Assembly: GCA_021803655.1 (NCBI GenBank)
Contig: JAJZLK010000052.1
Location: forward strand, 1 to 43,175
DNA: 43,175 nt
Direction of reading: 5' to 3'
Source of the DNA: Thermoplasmata archaeon
GTDB lineage: Archaea; Thermoplasmatota; Thermoplasmata; Thermoplasmatales; Thermoplasmataceae
Part shown: one piece after another, positions 1-7,464 of the stretch
How the letters are laid out: every line of letters starts with the position of its first letter
Numbering within the stretch: the first letter of the stretch is position 1
Notes under the pieces: generated by a model
Told to the model about the DNA's origin: nothing
Database searches by the model: none
Seen by the model: only the letters and a program-made list of their open reading frames with translations
Position numbers and translations under genes: made by a program

Positions 1-408
1 TATTTCCTTCCCAATTACACCAATCTTATCCGTCGGAAAAACCAGGATTCCCTGATTCGGTTTTACTCCCAGTTGGGAAAGCTGGGTTATGGCTATCTTG
101 CCATCCTCGCCCATGGACTTGAACACGGTTTCAACCGGAATATTTCCATGGTTTTCCAGAAGTTTGATCAGCCTCTTTTCGGGGAGACCCTCCTTCAGGA
201 ACCTCAATCCTTCTGGTCCCAACTCATAGGTCGATTCCTGTTCATAGACAGAGTCTATGAGACCTTTCTTCTCCAGATATGATACTGCACTTGCAATTTC
301 CCTGACTCCAAGTCCAGGAATCTTGAGGCTCCTTTCTTCTATCCTGGTCCCCGCGTAATGCTTGAGAATCCAAGATAATACTGTAGCCTCATTAGAACTG
401 AGTTCCAA
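1..408 (-). CDS. pheS: Phenylalanyl-tRNA synthetase alpha subunit, N-terminal part (partial)
   Basis: The first 136 codons of a minus-strand gene run off the left edge. The translation begins MELSSNEATVLSW and continues with winged-helix-like text (VREIASAVSYLEKKGL, YELGPEGLRFL). This matches the N-terminal helical/winged-helix region that archaeal PheS carries before its catalytic core. PheS pairs with PheT to charge tRNA-Phe. The start is TTG at 408-406, because an in-frame TGA lies immediately upstream and no ATG is available; a GGGG run just upstream may serve as a weak ribosome site. The aminoacylation motifs lie outside the window, so the call rests on the N-terminal domain alone. The gene diverges from the tRNA-Pro gene. 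Confidence 0.75.
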   Translation of the reverse strand, partial: MELSSNEATVLSWILKHYAGTRIEERSLKIPGLGVREIASAVSYLEKKGLIDSVYEQESTYELGPEGLRFLKEGLPEKRLIKLLENHGNIPVETVFKSMGEDGKIAITQLSQLGVKPNQGILVFPTDKIGVIGKEI

Positions 409-480
409 TCAATTTCCCCATCAGGTTATTCCAGTCACAATATCTAATTTTTGGGATTGTTGTTTCCCCCGTTTCGATCC

Positions 481-490
481 ATTTATATTA
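481..490 (+). promoter_or_regulatory. TATA-like box for tRNA-Pro
   Basis: ATTTATATTA lies about 32 bases before the mature 5' end of the tRNA. This is the expected place for an archaeal TATA box with a few bases of 5' leader. Confidence 0.6.
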
Positions 491-517
491 AGCGCTGATT
501 TAGCCCATTAATTCGTT

Positions 518-590
518 GGGTCTGTGGGGTAGCCTGGTATCCTTCCGGCTTCGGGAGCCGGAAACTCCGGTCCAAATCCGGACAGACCCA
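518..590 (+). tRNA. tRNA-Pro (anticodon CGG)
   Basis: A complete cloverleaf of 73 bases can be drawn. The 7-bp acceptor is GGGTCTG/CAGACCC with discriminator A. The anticodon stem CCGGC/GCCGG encloses the loop TTCGGGA, giving anticodon CGG. The T stem TCCGG/CCGGA has loop TCCAAAT. No intron and no encoded CCA are seen. The T-loop has C rather than T at the second position, which is unusual. Proline CCG is the decoded codon. Confidence 0.9.
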
Positions 591-827
591 TTGATTGCAG
601 GCGCCGTATTTCGCTGAATCTATGTAGTTTCTACCAAATGTATATATATACGAGTATATCAATGCAAAACTGTGAACAAAGAATGGGACAAGAAGAATAA
701 ATTGCAAAGTGGGGGGCGTTGCAGGAAGTCAGGTTAAGATGGCACATCGAGCACGAGAAGAATTGTGGATGCCGTCCGATTCCAGAAAGCTTGGTAAAGC
801 TAGCTGGACAACGTAGGGTGGATACCA

Positions 828-1179
828 GTGAAGAATTATGATAATTTCTTTCTCCCGGTCAACGACTTGAAAAAGGCAATAATACTACCAAAGGCTCGGT
901 CTTACAGTCAAATTCGATTTCTTGGATCATGGCATGATTGCATTCAAGGTAGGCGAGCAGGAACTAGCCATCATACTTAAAGATACTAAGAAATTCCCAG
1001 ATGCAAAACCTACCATCTGGTTTGTTGTGAATGATGTTTAATCTGAGTATTTGAGATTAAAAGAAAAAGGGGTGGTTTTCCTGTCGGAACCGTTCAGACT
1101 CCGTACTGGGATGGCAGTAGAATTCGAAGACCCTTTTGGGGACAGGCTCGGAATCACGGACTACTCAAAACTGACCTGA
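828..1179 (+). pseudogene. Decayed VOC-family (glyoxalase/bleomycin-resistance-like) gene
   Basis: Read from a GTG at 828, the frame begins like a VOC protein (NYDNFFLPVNDLKKA). It is broken by a frameshift near 870-910. After it, the +1 frame gives VKFDFLDHGMIAFKVGEQEL, then TIWFVVNDV, an in-frame TAA at 1039-1041, YLRLKEKGVVFLSEPFRLR, VEFEDPFGDRLGITDYSKL and a final TGA. The order of the pieces and the near-terminal EFEDPFGDRLG match a single-domain VOC metalloprotein of about 120 residues. At least two lesions, a frameshift and a nonsense codon, show it is no longer intact. Sequencing error could explain one lesion but is unlikely to explain both. Confidence 0.7.
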
Positions 1180-1226
1180 AAGGACACCTTGATGTACAGC
1201 TAGAGGCGGGCGAGTTCTTCTACGGT

Positions 1227-1415
1227 ATGAGCCATGTTCTTGCCTCACTAAGGTGCAAGCAATGCGGGAACGTTGAGCATGTAAGGCTCAGGGAATGCAC
1301 ATGCATCGCGGATGAATGGGGCCTGCAGCCTTACAAAGATTGCGTAATCTATAGCGCTAAAACAAAGTGCACCCGCTGCAAACTGTCCGTGCAGGCTAGT
1401 CTTCTCATTACCTAG
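1227..1415 (+). CDS. Doubtful 62-residue Cys-rich protein
   Basis: The ORF encodes 62 residues with a CxxC (RCKQCGN), a CxC (RECTCIAD), a lone Cys and a second CxxC (KCTRCKL), a pattern that could bind zinc. I do not recognise a family. No convincing TATA box or Shine-Dalgarno sequence lies directly upstream, and the ORF follows a decayed gene, so it may be a remnant or chance. The rest of 1180-1627 shows no other gene. Confidence 0.3.
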   Translation: MSHVLASLRCKQCGNVEHVRLRECTCIADEWGLQPYKDCVIYSAKTKCTRCKLSVQASLLIT

Positions 1416-1559
1416 TACAACAGTCAGGTGCGATTCGTGGAGAAAAGGACCACAAACTGCAGTTTCGTCAACCAGTCCGCTTTAAATTCTTCGCTTGCAA
1501 GATGATTGTTTCATAAGTAAGGTGCATTTTTAGGTTCATCAATCTCGTTATGTGGACTC

Positions 1560-1568
1560 AAAAAAAAA
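1560..1568 (-). terminator. Poly-U terminator of the cytochrome operon
   Basis: Nine A residues on the plus strand give a U9 run on the minus strand, about 60 bases after the last stop codon of the Rieske/cytochrome b operon. A U-tract without a strong hairpin is the usual archaeal termination signal. Confidence 0.45.
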
Positions 1569-1627
1569 GCGAGGGATAAAATTAGGGTTACACCAGGTCC
1601 TGATGTAGTTCAATTCCAGCTTTTCGC

Positions 1628-1879
1628 TCATTTATTAATTTCGCCCATGCCGAATACCAGGAAACCAAACCCTATGAAAGAGAATGTCACTGCAAGCCAA
1701 CTGCTGATTTGGCGTGGGCCTATGTTACTGTTTATAACCGGAAACATGTTGTAAAACAGGAATGTGGGAACCGAAAGAATTAGGAGAAAGATACCAGCAG
1801 AGATCAAGACGAAATCCCTCCTGTTCTCCTCGTACATCTTCCGTACCCTGTTAATGATGTTTTTCAGTCCTTCAGGCAA
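1628..1879 (-). CDS. Small membrane protein, last gene of the cytochrome bc-type operon
   Basis: An 83-residue protein starts at TTG 1879-1877, preceded by a strong ribosome site (GGGGGTG, 7 bases away). The start overlaps the stop of the upstream gene, so the two are probably translationally coupled. Upstream codons in this frame can be read but only as a shadow of the neighbouring gene. The protein has a charged N-terminal stretch (residues 1-22) and two hydrophobic segments, about 23-46 (FVLISAGIFLLILSVPTFLF) and 59-78. No family is recognised. Its position suggests a small subunit or assembly factor of the Rieske/cytochrome b complex (inference). Confidence 0.6.
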   Translation of the reverse strand: MPEGLKNIINRVRKMYEENRRDFVLISAGIFLLILSVPTFLFYNMFPVINSNIGPRQISSWLAVTFSFIGFGFLVFGMGEINK

Positions 1880-2207
1880 ATCCGGACACCCCCAATAGCC
1901 CGTACGCAAAAACGAACAGAATAAGCGGGAATACAACCGTAAGCGTTGACATCTTCTTCCCTTCGACTCGCGCAAAGTGCCAGGACATCAGAAAGAATAC
2001 CAGCGAAACCGTAACAAGAATCACTGCCGTAGCAAAAAGAGCATTCAGGAAAAGAGCATAATTCCCGAACACGGGGGAGACCATGCTGTACACGTGCTCG
2101 TGATATAGACTGACGATGGGCTTGATCACCAATCCATATAGAATGAGTGGAACTCCAGCGATCATGTAAATTATCATGGATGTGTAATATAACTTTAGTG
2201 CATTCAT
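1872..2207 (-). CDS. Small membrane protein of the cytochrome bc-type operon
   Basis: A 111-residue protein with about three hydrophobic segments: near residues 10-32, 50-75 (FLNALFATAVILVTVSLVFF) and 86-106. A short loop contains HEHVYS. Its ATG overlaps the previous gene's stop in an ATGA arrangement, and its own stop overlaps the next start. That places it firmly in the Rieske/cytochrome b operon. I do not recognise a family. The histidines in the first loop could in principle bind metal, but nothing shows this. An accessory subunit of the quinol-oxidising complex is the simplest reading (inference). Confidence 0.65.
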   Translation of the reverse strand: MNALKLYYTSMIIYMIAGVPLILYGLVIKPIVSLYHEHVYSMVSPVFGNYALFLNALFATAVILVTVSLVFFLMSWHFARVEGKKMSTLTVVFPLILFVFAYGLLGVSGFA

Positions 2208-2401
2208 TCTCGGTCCCGTGAGAACACCCCCTCGTTTCTAAGAAAGACAAGAAAGATTATTGAGAGCAGTATGAGATTGAGAGAAAGGAGCACTGTCCAT
2301 ACAGTTTCATAGGCGTTAATCGCGGCAAGAGACACGTACCACATTGATAACGCGACTGCGAACTGGACAGCAACAACAAGATAAAGTGTTAATTTAACCA
2401 T
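2204..2401 (-). CDS. Two-TM small membrane protein of the cytochrome bc-type operon
   Basis: A 65-residue protein made of two hydrophobic helices, about residues 4-27 and 34-56, ending in a charged tail. The ATG at 2401-2399 lies inside the end of the cytochrome b gene (overlap of 8 bases). A TTG one codon earlier is an alternative start. No family is recognised. Overlap on both sides indicates co-transcription and coupled translation with cytochrome b, so it may be a small subunit like those stabilising other bc-type complexes (inference). Confidence 0.6.
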   Translation of the reverse strand: MVKLTLYLVVAVQFAVALSMWYVSLAAINAYETVWTVLLSLNLILLSIIFLVFLRNEGVFSRDRE

Positions 2402-3587
2402 CAATTTTCATCAGATCCTTTTTTGCAAACCTCATTGCATACACTGTCAAAAACGAAATGAACGTTATTCCCCACCACATTGCCATGGTCAGCAGGCGAG
2501 TTTGTGTCAAACCTGGTTGCGCATATCCCCAAAGGGCCATCACAAACAGCGCAATAAGGTAGAAAACACCGAAAACGGTTATCATTGGCCTTTCAAGGGC
2601 ACCTTTTGACTTGTACCTATCTATGAATGGAATGAACAAAAGCGAAATTAAAAAGAATGTTACCAAAGGCACTCCGCCTGTTGATAGGCCGTAACCAGCG
2701 AGGTCCATCAACTTGTATACCGGCATAATGTACCAGTCGGGGAACGGGAGAAGACCATATTGGAGTGAACCGTAGGCAGGGGGCAATACCTGAATGAAGA
2801 GTGCAGAAAGTATCAGTATTATGGAGACAAATATGAGGGATGTGAACAGTGTATAAATGAGGTTGACAGGGTACCATGGATAGTATTTTTTCTCCACTGG
2901 CTTTTCCTTTTTATCAGACAGGTTAAAGGGACCAGATCTCTCGAACAGGAAGAAGTGCAGAAAGGCTACGATAAATATTAGACCACCGACAATCGCAACA
3001 TGAAGCGCTAGCAGGTGCGCAACTGTGGAAGGAGTGGTCCCATCTCCTACCAGCAGGGAAATCATCCAGTTTGAGAGAACCGGGGAAAGCCTTCCCATTG
3101 CACTTCTCTGTACCAGCAGCTCCATCACGTGCATTGCTGAAACTCCAATATAAGTTTCAGAGAGGAGGTATCCCATAATGGATTCGGCGTAGACCAGCAC
3201 GAACAGGAGAACCCCGAGGATCCACTGAAGCCATCTGAACTTTCCCTTGTATGCTCCGACAAAATAGTTCCTGAACATATGAACGTAAACAAGTACAACC
3301 ATTGCGTACGCCATCAGCAGGTGCGAATTGAGGAGGATTTCACCAAAATACACATTGTTTATGATGTGAACAGTAGATCCATAGGGATTCCCCTGTTCGA
3401 AATAATAAAACAGCAATATCCCTGAAATTGCAAGGTACGCCAGGCATGTCATGAGGAATGAACCTGTCCAGTAGTCGATCCTGAACTCTTTCCTCGTAAT
3501 TGACCTCAGGGCTATTTTATAAGATCCCGGAGGTGTATCTTCCTCTCGGATGGCGTTCATCAGGTTGTAGTCATTTTTCTCTTCCAT
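2394..3587 (-). CDS. Cytochrome b (b6/subunit IV fused type), quinol-oxidising complex
   Basis: A 397-residue membrane protein with eight predicted TM helices. Helix 2 carries His89 and His103, and helix 4 carries His196 and His211. The second pair is 15 apart, the spacing known from cytochrome b6, and these are the expected ligands of the two b hemes. The quinol-site PEWY motif appears as PDWY at about 283-286. The protein passes electrons from quinol to the Rieske centre and to heme while moving protons. ATG 3587-3585 is chosen because it follows the Rieske stop by 10 bases and has AGGTG upstream. An upstream extension of 25 residues would overlap the Rieske gene and lacks support. Confidence 0.9.
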   Translation of the reverse strand: MEEKNDYNLMNAIREEDTPPGSYKIALRSITRKEFRIDYWTGSFLMTCLAYLAISGILLFYYFEQGNPYGSTVHIINNVYFGEILLNSHLLMAYAMVVLVYVHMFRNYFVGAYKGKFRWLQWILGVLLFVLVYAESIMGYLLSETYIGVSAMHVMELLVQRSAMGRLSPVLSNWMISLLVGDGTTPSTVAHLLALHVAIVGGLIFIVAFLHFFLFERSGPFNLSDKKEKPVEKKYYPWYPVNLIYTLFTSLIFVSIILILSALFIQVLPPAYGSLQYGLLPFPDWYIMPVYKLMDLAGYGLSTGGVPLVTFFLISLLFIPFIDRYKSKGALERPMITVFGVFYLIALFVMALWGYAQPGLTQTRLLTMAMWWGITFISFLTVYAMRFAKKDLMKIDG

Positions 3588-3597
3588 CAGGCAGCAC

Positions 3598-4446
3598 CTA
3601 GTAGTTTCCAGGCCAAGGGCCATTTGTGCTTGAGACAACAGTCGCCTTGTAGAGAGCAGCACTTCCTTTGTAGGAGGTCAGCAAAGTCCCCCCGGAAAGA
3701 TTTTCCTTTTCCACTTGAGAGCCATAAATTTCGCCATTCGGTTGCCACTGATGAGTCCTTATGACGGCACTTTCTGGATTCATGCCCGTGGCGTAAATGT
3801 AGTCGGTTGTGCGGTCATGTTCCAGAACAACCTGGGGAACTGAATGCTTAGCAGGACTGGGAGCAGGGCCGTTGTTGTAAAGATTATCTTGACCCTTGGT
3901 TGGATCATACTGGCTGCCATGGCACTTACAATAAAGCAGTCCATACGCAGGCCAGTTCTGAGCATTATAACCGACAAGTTTCGCCTCAAAGGGGATATTC
4001 TGACCCGGATTGTATCTCAACAGGGGAACCACGCAACCCAGATGCTGGCATATGCCGCTGTATGCAGTTATGTCGCCAGAAGGGCCTACACCTCCCGGGA
4101 TCTTTATGCCCCTCAAGCGGACAAGAATGTTTGGCTCGTCTTGCAAAGGATAGTTAAAAACCATAATCGGGTAGGAACTGGTACTTTGATTCGCATAGGG
4201 GATGTTGCTGGCGAGAATAGGGTTGTCCTCTGGATCAACCAGAATTGCCCTGGGATATGAAGATAATACAGGCTGATCTCTGGTTGACGGGACAAAAAAA
4301 CGTTCAGCAGAAAGTGATCCCACAGCAAGGGCACCTGTTGACAGCCCCAGCAGCTTCAGGAATTTCCTTCTCTCAGAGTCTCTGGTTGTCGTTTTCTCGT
4401 TGTTGCTCTCCTCAGAACTCACTATACCGATACTCCTGAATACCAT
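3598..4446 (-). CDS. Rieske iron-sulfur protein with twin-arginine signal
   Basis: A 282-residue protein. Near residue 27 the sequence ERRKFLKLLG, followed by a hydrophobic stretch, is a twin-arginine export/anchor signal. The [2Fe-2S] motifs are CQHLGC (Cys133, His135, Cys138) and CKCHGS (Cys173, Cys175, His176). Cys133/His135/Cys173/His176 are the expected ligands, and Cys138-Cys175 the expected disulfide. It receives an electron from quinol on the outer face of the membrane. The ATG at 4446 is preferred over a TTG two codons earlier. It heads the operon with cytochrome b and three small membrane proteins. The ~60-residue C-terminal extension after the usual Rieske fold is not recognised. 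Confidence 0.9.
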   Translation of the reverse strand: MVFRSIGIVSSEESNNEKTTTRDSERRKFLKLLGLSTGALAVGSLSAERFFVPSTRDQPVLSSYPRAILVDPEDNPILASNIPYANQSTSSYPIMVFNYPLQDEPNILVRLRGIKIPGGVGPSGDITAYSGICQHLGCVVPLLRYNPGQNIPFEAKLVGYNAQNWPAYGLLYCKCHGSQYDPTKGQDNLYNNGPAPSPAKHSVPQVVLEHDRTTDYIYATGMNPESAVIRTHQWQPNGEIYGSQVEKENLSGGTLLTSYKGSAALYKATVVSSTNGPWPGNY

Positions 4447-4590
4447 CAACAAAACATCTTTTAAGTCTTTTTTGGGTTCTTGATCTCCGGTGAGAACCTA
4501 ATCCCAATCTGCATTGTCTCTATGAGACTGGGTGACTGCAGGTTTGAAGATGAAACCTATTGAATGTCCCATTGCCCCATATCAGGAAAG

Positions 4591-4600
4591 TTTATCATAA
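4591..4600 (+). promoter_or_regulatory. TATA-like box for the M13 peptidase
   Basis: TTTATCATAA is centred about 24 bases before the ATG at 4619, so transcription should begin at or next to the start codon (leaderless mRNA). No Shine-Dalgarno sequence is present, which agrees. Confidence 0.55.
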
Positions 4601-4618
4601 AACTGTCACTTCAAGCCA

Positions 4619-6622
4619 ATGGATTATGTTGAAGAAAGAGCAGGAATATACATTATAAAGGATGATGAGAAACCTGAGAGTCCGGCTTTCTCAGCGAAAT
4701 ATATGAACACGGATGTCAACCCTTTCCAGAATTTTTATGAGTTCTGCAACGGGAAGTGGGTAGAGACGCATCCGATTCCTCATGACAAGGCATACTGGGG
4801 AGCCTCTATGGAACTGATCGAGAGAAACAGGTACATTCTGGGCAGGATACTTCAGGACTGTGCCCTTCTTGGTACCGATGATCCAGTCAGGAAAATGGTT
4901 GGGGATTTCTATTATTCCGGCATGGACGTAAATAGAATAGAGAAACTGGGATTCAAGCCTGTGGAGGATATGATATGCATTGTGGACGGTATTCAGGACC
5001 TTGAAACGATGATCGCCGCGCTAGCGAAGCTTCATTCAATGGGAGTTTCAGCGATATTCTCTCTCGATTCTAATGGAGACGAAAAGAACAGCTCGATATA
5101 TGCACTTCACCTTGTTCAGGGTGGCATATCACTTCCAAACAGGGATTATTACTTCCTGGATTCATTCACTGAGATAAGGAAGCAGTTTGTTGAACACGTA
5201 GAAAGGATGTTCTCGCTTTACGGGCTCGGTGAAGAGGATGCATCAAATGCTGCGAAAAAAGTTTTCATGGTAGAAAAGACAATGGCTGAGCATTCGAGAA
5301 GACCTGAGGACCTTAGAGACCCGGAGAAAAACTATCACAGAGTAGAGTTGGAACAGATTGAGGAGAAGTTTCCTGGAACGGGTATCATGAAATATCTTTC
5401 ACACATCAGGCTACCTGATACTGATTACGTGATCGCAGGACAACCTGAATTTTTTGAGAACCTGGGAAAGATGATCCGTGAGGTAAGGATAGCGGACTGG
5501 AGGATTTATTTGAAATGGAAGATACTAAGGTTCGCAGCACCATTTCTTCACGAACAGGCATATAATGAATATTTTGACTTCTTTGGTCGCAAGCTTATGG
5601 GCCAGCCTGAGCCGGAAAGGAGATGGAAACGTTTGGTTTCTATCGTGAATTCACTCCTTGGCGAGGCTCTTGGAAGGATATATGTCGAAAAGGAGTTCAG
5701 CGAAGATTCCAAGAAAAGAATGGAAGAAATGGTTTCCGATCTAAAGGAGGTCTTTGCCGATCGCCTTAGCAAACTTGAGTGGATGTCGGATGAAACAAGG
5801 AAGAAGGCCATGGAAAAATTAAGCAGGTTCAGGGCAAAGGTTGGTTACCCAAGCAGGTTCATAGATTATTCATCCATCAAAGTCAGCAGGGATGATTATC
5901 TTGCGAATATCATGCGATCTAGTGCGTTTGAATTCCGGAGACAGATAGATCGAATAAATTCCCCGGTCGATCACGAATTGTGGGAGATGACCCCCCAGAC
6001 AGTCAACGCCTATTTCTCTCCAACGAATAATGAGATAGTTTTCCCAGCAGGGATCTTGCAGCCGCCGTTCTTTGATCCGAATATCGACGATGCGGTTAAC
6101 TATGGCGCTACTGGCGGCACTATTGCACATGAAATAACGCATGGCTTCGACGATGAGGGGAGGAAGTTCGATGCAGACGGGAACCTCAGGGAATGGTGGA
6201 CAAAGGAAGACGAGGAAAAGTTCAAGTCCAGGGCAAAGAAGGTCGTTGATCTGTATTCTTCAATGGAGGTCTTGCCCGGAGTAAAGGTAAATGGAGAATT
6301 GACTCTTGGAGAGAACATAGCCGATCTTGGGGGTGTCAGCATAGCGTTCGAAGCTTTAGAACGGAGACTTTCGAGAAACCCCGAAAAGCGTAAGACGATT
6401 GACGGCTTCACTCCAGAGCAGCGATTCTTCTTGGGCTGGGCACAGAGTTGGAGAGCAAACATAAGGAATGAAATGCTCAAGTTGCTGATTTCAAATGATC
6501 CGCATTCACCGGACAAACTAAGGGCGGAACTGCCATCCAGAGTACACGAAAAATTTGACCTAGTGTTCGAAAATTACAAGAAAATCAGCGGAAGGGGTTA
6601 CGAAACTATCAAGATCTGGTGA
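4619..6622 (+). CDS. M13-family zinc metallopeptidase (PepO/neprilysin type)
   Basis: At 667 residues it has the full length of an M13 peptidase. The zinc site is HEITH at 504-508, with the third ligand expected at Glu565 in GENIADLGG. The substrate-binding motif is NAYF at 463-466, and the chain ends in a Trp as family members do. The N-terminal half (about 30-430) matches the helical M13 N domain, starting VNPFQNFYEFCNGKW. No signal peptide or TM helix is seen, so it is probably cytoplasmic, unlike eukaryotic neprilysins, and would trim short peptides. It stands alone between divergent and convergent neighbours. The start is fixed by the TATA spacing. Confidence 0.93.
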   Translation: MDYVEERAGIYIIKDDEKPESPAFSAKYMNTDVNPFQNFYEFCNGKWVETHPIPHDKAYWGASMELIERNRYILGRILQDCALLGTDDPVRKMVGDFYYSGMDVNRIEKLGFKPVEDMICIVDGIQDLETMIAALAKLHSMGVSAIFSLDSNGDEKNSSIYALHLVQGGISLPNRDYYFLDSFTEIRKQFVEHVERMFSLYGLGEEDASNAAKKVFMVEKTMAEHSRRPEDLRDPEKNYHRVELEQIEEKFPGTGIMKYLSHIRLPDTDYVIAGQPEFFENLGKMIREVRIADWRIYLKWKILRFAAPFLHEQAYNEYFDFFGRKLMGQPEPERRWKRLVSIVNSLLGEALGRIYVEKEFSEDSKKRMEEMVSDLKEVFADRLSKLEWMSDETRKKAMEKLSRFRAKVGYPSRFIDYSSIKVSRDDYLANIMRSSAFEFRRQIDRINSPVDHELWEMTPQTVNAYFSPTNNEIVFPAGILQPPFFDPNIDDAVNYGATGGTIAHEITHGFDDEGRKFDADGNLREWWTKEDEEKFKSRAKKVVDLYSSMEVLPGVKVNGELTLGENIADLGGVSIAFEALERRLSRNPEKRKTIDGFTPEQRFFLGWAQSWRANIRNEMLKLLISNDPHSPDKLRAELPSRVHEKFDLVFENYKKISGRGYETIKIW

Positions 6623-6704
6623 GTATTTGATATCCCCCATCACGAAGTAAGAATGATGTGCGTGACCCGTCAAACTGTCGAACATCATTACCTGTCTGCC
6701 AGGC

Positions 6705-7250
6705 TCAGACGGGGCTATAATCCGTTGTGAATTCCCTTCTCTTCTTCAGATCTCGTTCACAGTTTGGACAACACGCATAGTACGTTCTTCCCTGCATCTC
6801 AATCCTTATGGCGTCTCTGGCTATCTCCCTGCCGCAGTAGTCACACTTCAAATGTTCCGTTCTTCCGTGATCCTCGTTAAGAATCCGGGAGGTTGCTATA
6901 TTTACGTCGATTATTGATAACTCCTGGATCTTCATCAGATTTTCATAAAACATGACGACAAGATAGGTCCCGTCAATGAGCTTGAAATACTCAACGATCA
7001 GTTCCTCCGGAACATTCTTCAGATCATTCAGGTGAACTATCACAAGGTTCCTTTCATCTTCCCCCAGCGTTATAGTGAACCGCCTGATTGTCCCGTTTTG
7101 TGTGAGGTTATCCATGACTTTCTTTGCAGTGATCCTGCTGATTCCGAGTTCTTTCGATATGTCAAGGATGCTCTTTCTTGAATCTTTTCTCAGTGTGGAG
7201 ATCAATCGCTGCTCTATGTCCGTCAGATTTCTTTTCATTGTGGATACCAT
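6705..7250 (-). CDS. copR: Copper-responsive HTH-TRASH transcription regulator
   Basis: A 181-residue protein with two parts. Residues about 8-60 form an AsnC/Lrp-like winged helix (ILDISKELGISRITAKKVM). Residues about 135-172 form a TRASH metal-sensing domain (CDYCGREI, then CCPNCERDLKKR). This architecture is known from archaeal cop clusters, where the regulator controls a copper chaperone and ATPase. Here it is divergent from exactly such a pair, with only ~60 bases between, so it probably binds that intergenic region. ATG 7250 is used; another ATG lies at 7238. The gap holds a GATA-N6-TATC repeat (7243-7256) overlapping the start codon, whose role is unproven. Confidence 0.85.
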   Translation of the reverse strand: MVSTMKRNLTDIEQRLISTLRKDSRKSILDISKELGISRITAKKVMDNLTQNGTIRRFTITLGEDERNLVIVHLNDLKNVPEELIVEYFKLIDGTYLVVMFYENLMKIQELSIIDVNIATSRILNEDHGRTEHLKCDYCGREIARDAIRIEMQGRTYYACCPNCERDLKKRREFTTDYSPV

Positions 7251-7283
7251 GCTATCATTATGAATACACTTTGCATACCCAGA

Positions 7284-7293
7284 TACTAAATAA
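7284..7293 (+). promoter_or_regulatory. TATA-like box for the YHS protein/copA operon
   Basis: TACTAAATAA is centred about 26 bases before the ATG at 7314, implying a leaderless transcript. It lies in the short region shared with the divergent regulator. Confidence 0.5.
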
Positions 7294-7313
7294 CGCTCAG
7301 TGATGTCTTAATC

Positions 7314-7457
7314 ATGGAGAAAATGATTGATCCTGTGTGTGGCATGAAGGTTAAAGGCAAGGAACTGACGAGCCTGTACGGTGGAAAAAACTATTATTTC
7401 TGTAACAGCCACTGCAAGGAAGAGTTTGACAGGAACCCTCTGAAATATACCCGGTAA
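7314..7457 (+). CDS. 47-residue YHS/TRASH-type metal-binding protein (probable copper chaperone)
   Basis: A complete 47-codon gene too short for ordinary length cut-offs. It reads MEKMIDPVCGMKVKG, then YFCNSHCKEEFDRNP. The DPVCGM and FCN-HC-FDRNP elements define a YHS domain, a relative of TRASH, with three Cys that can bind metal. It lies 7 bases before the copper ATPase, whose own N-terminus has the same domain. Archaeal cop clusters encode a small metallochaperone at this place, so delivery of Cu+ to the pump is the likely role (inference). The ATG is set by the TATA spacing. Confidence 0.8.
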   Translation: MEKMIDPVCGMKVKGKELTSLYGGKNYYFCNSHCKEEFDRNPLKYTR

Positions 7458-7464
7458 TTCATAA

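Noticed and set aside
483-707. Minus-strand ORF of 74 codons across the tRNA region
   Set aside because: It covers tRNA-Pro on the opposite strand, shows no protein family and has no promoter or ribosome site.
1864-2250. Minus-strand ORF of 128 codons overlapping the small membrane genes
   Set aside because: It is a shadow frame: the overlapping frames encode hydrophobic proteins with ATGA-type junctions, while this one is rich in Cys/His/Ser without pattern.
3844-4260. Plus-strand ORF of 138 codons opposite the Rieske gene
   Set aside because: It lies wholly antisense to the Rieske frame, which has clear Fe-S motifs.
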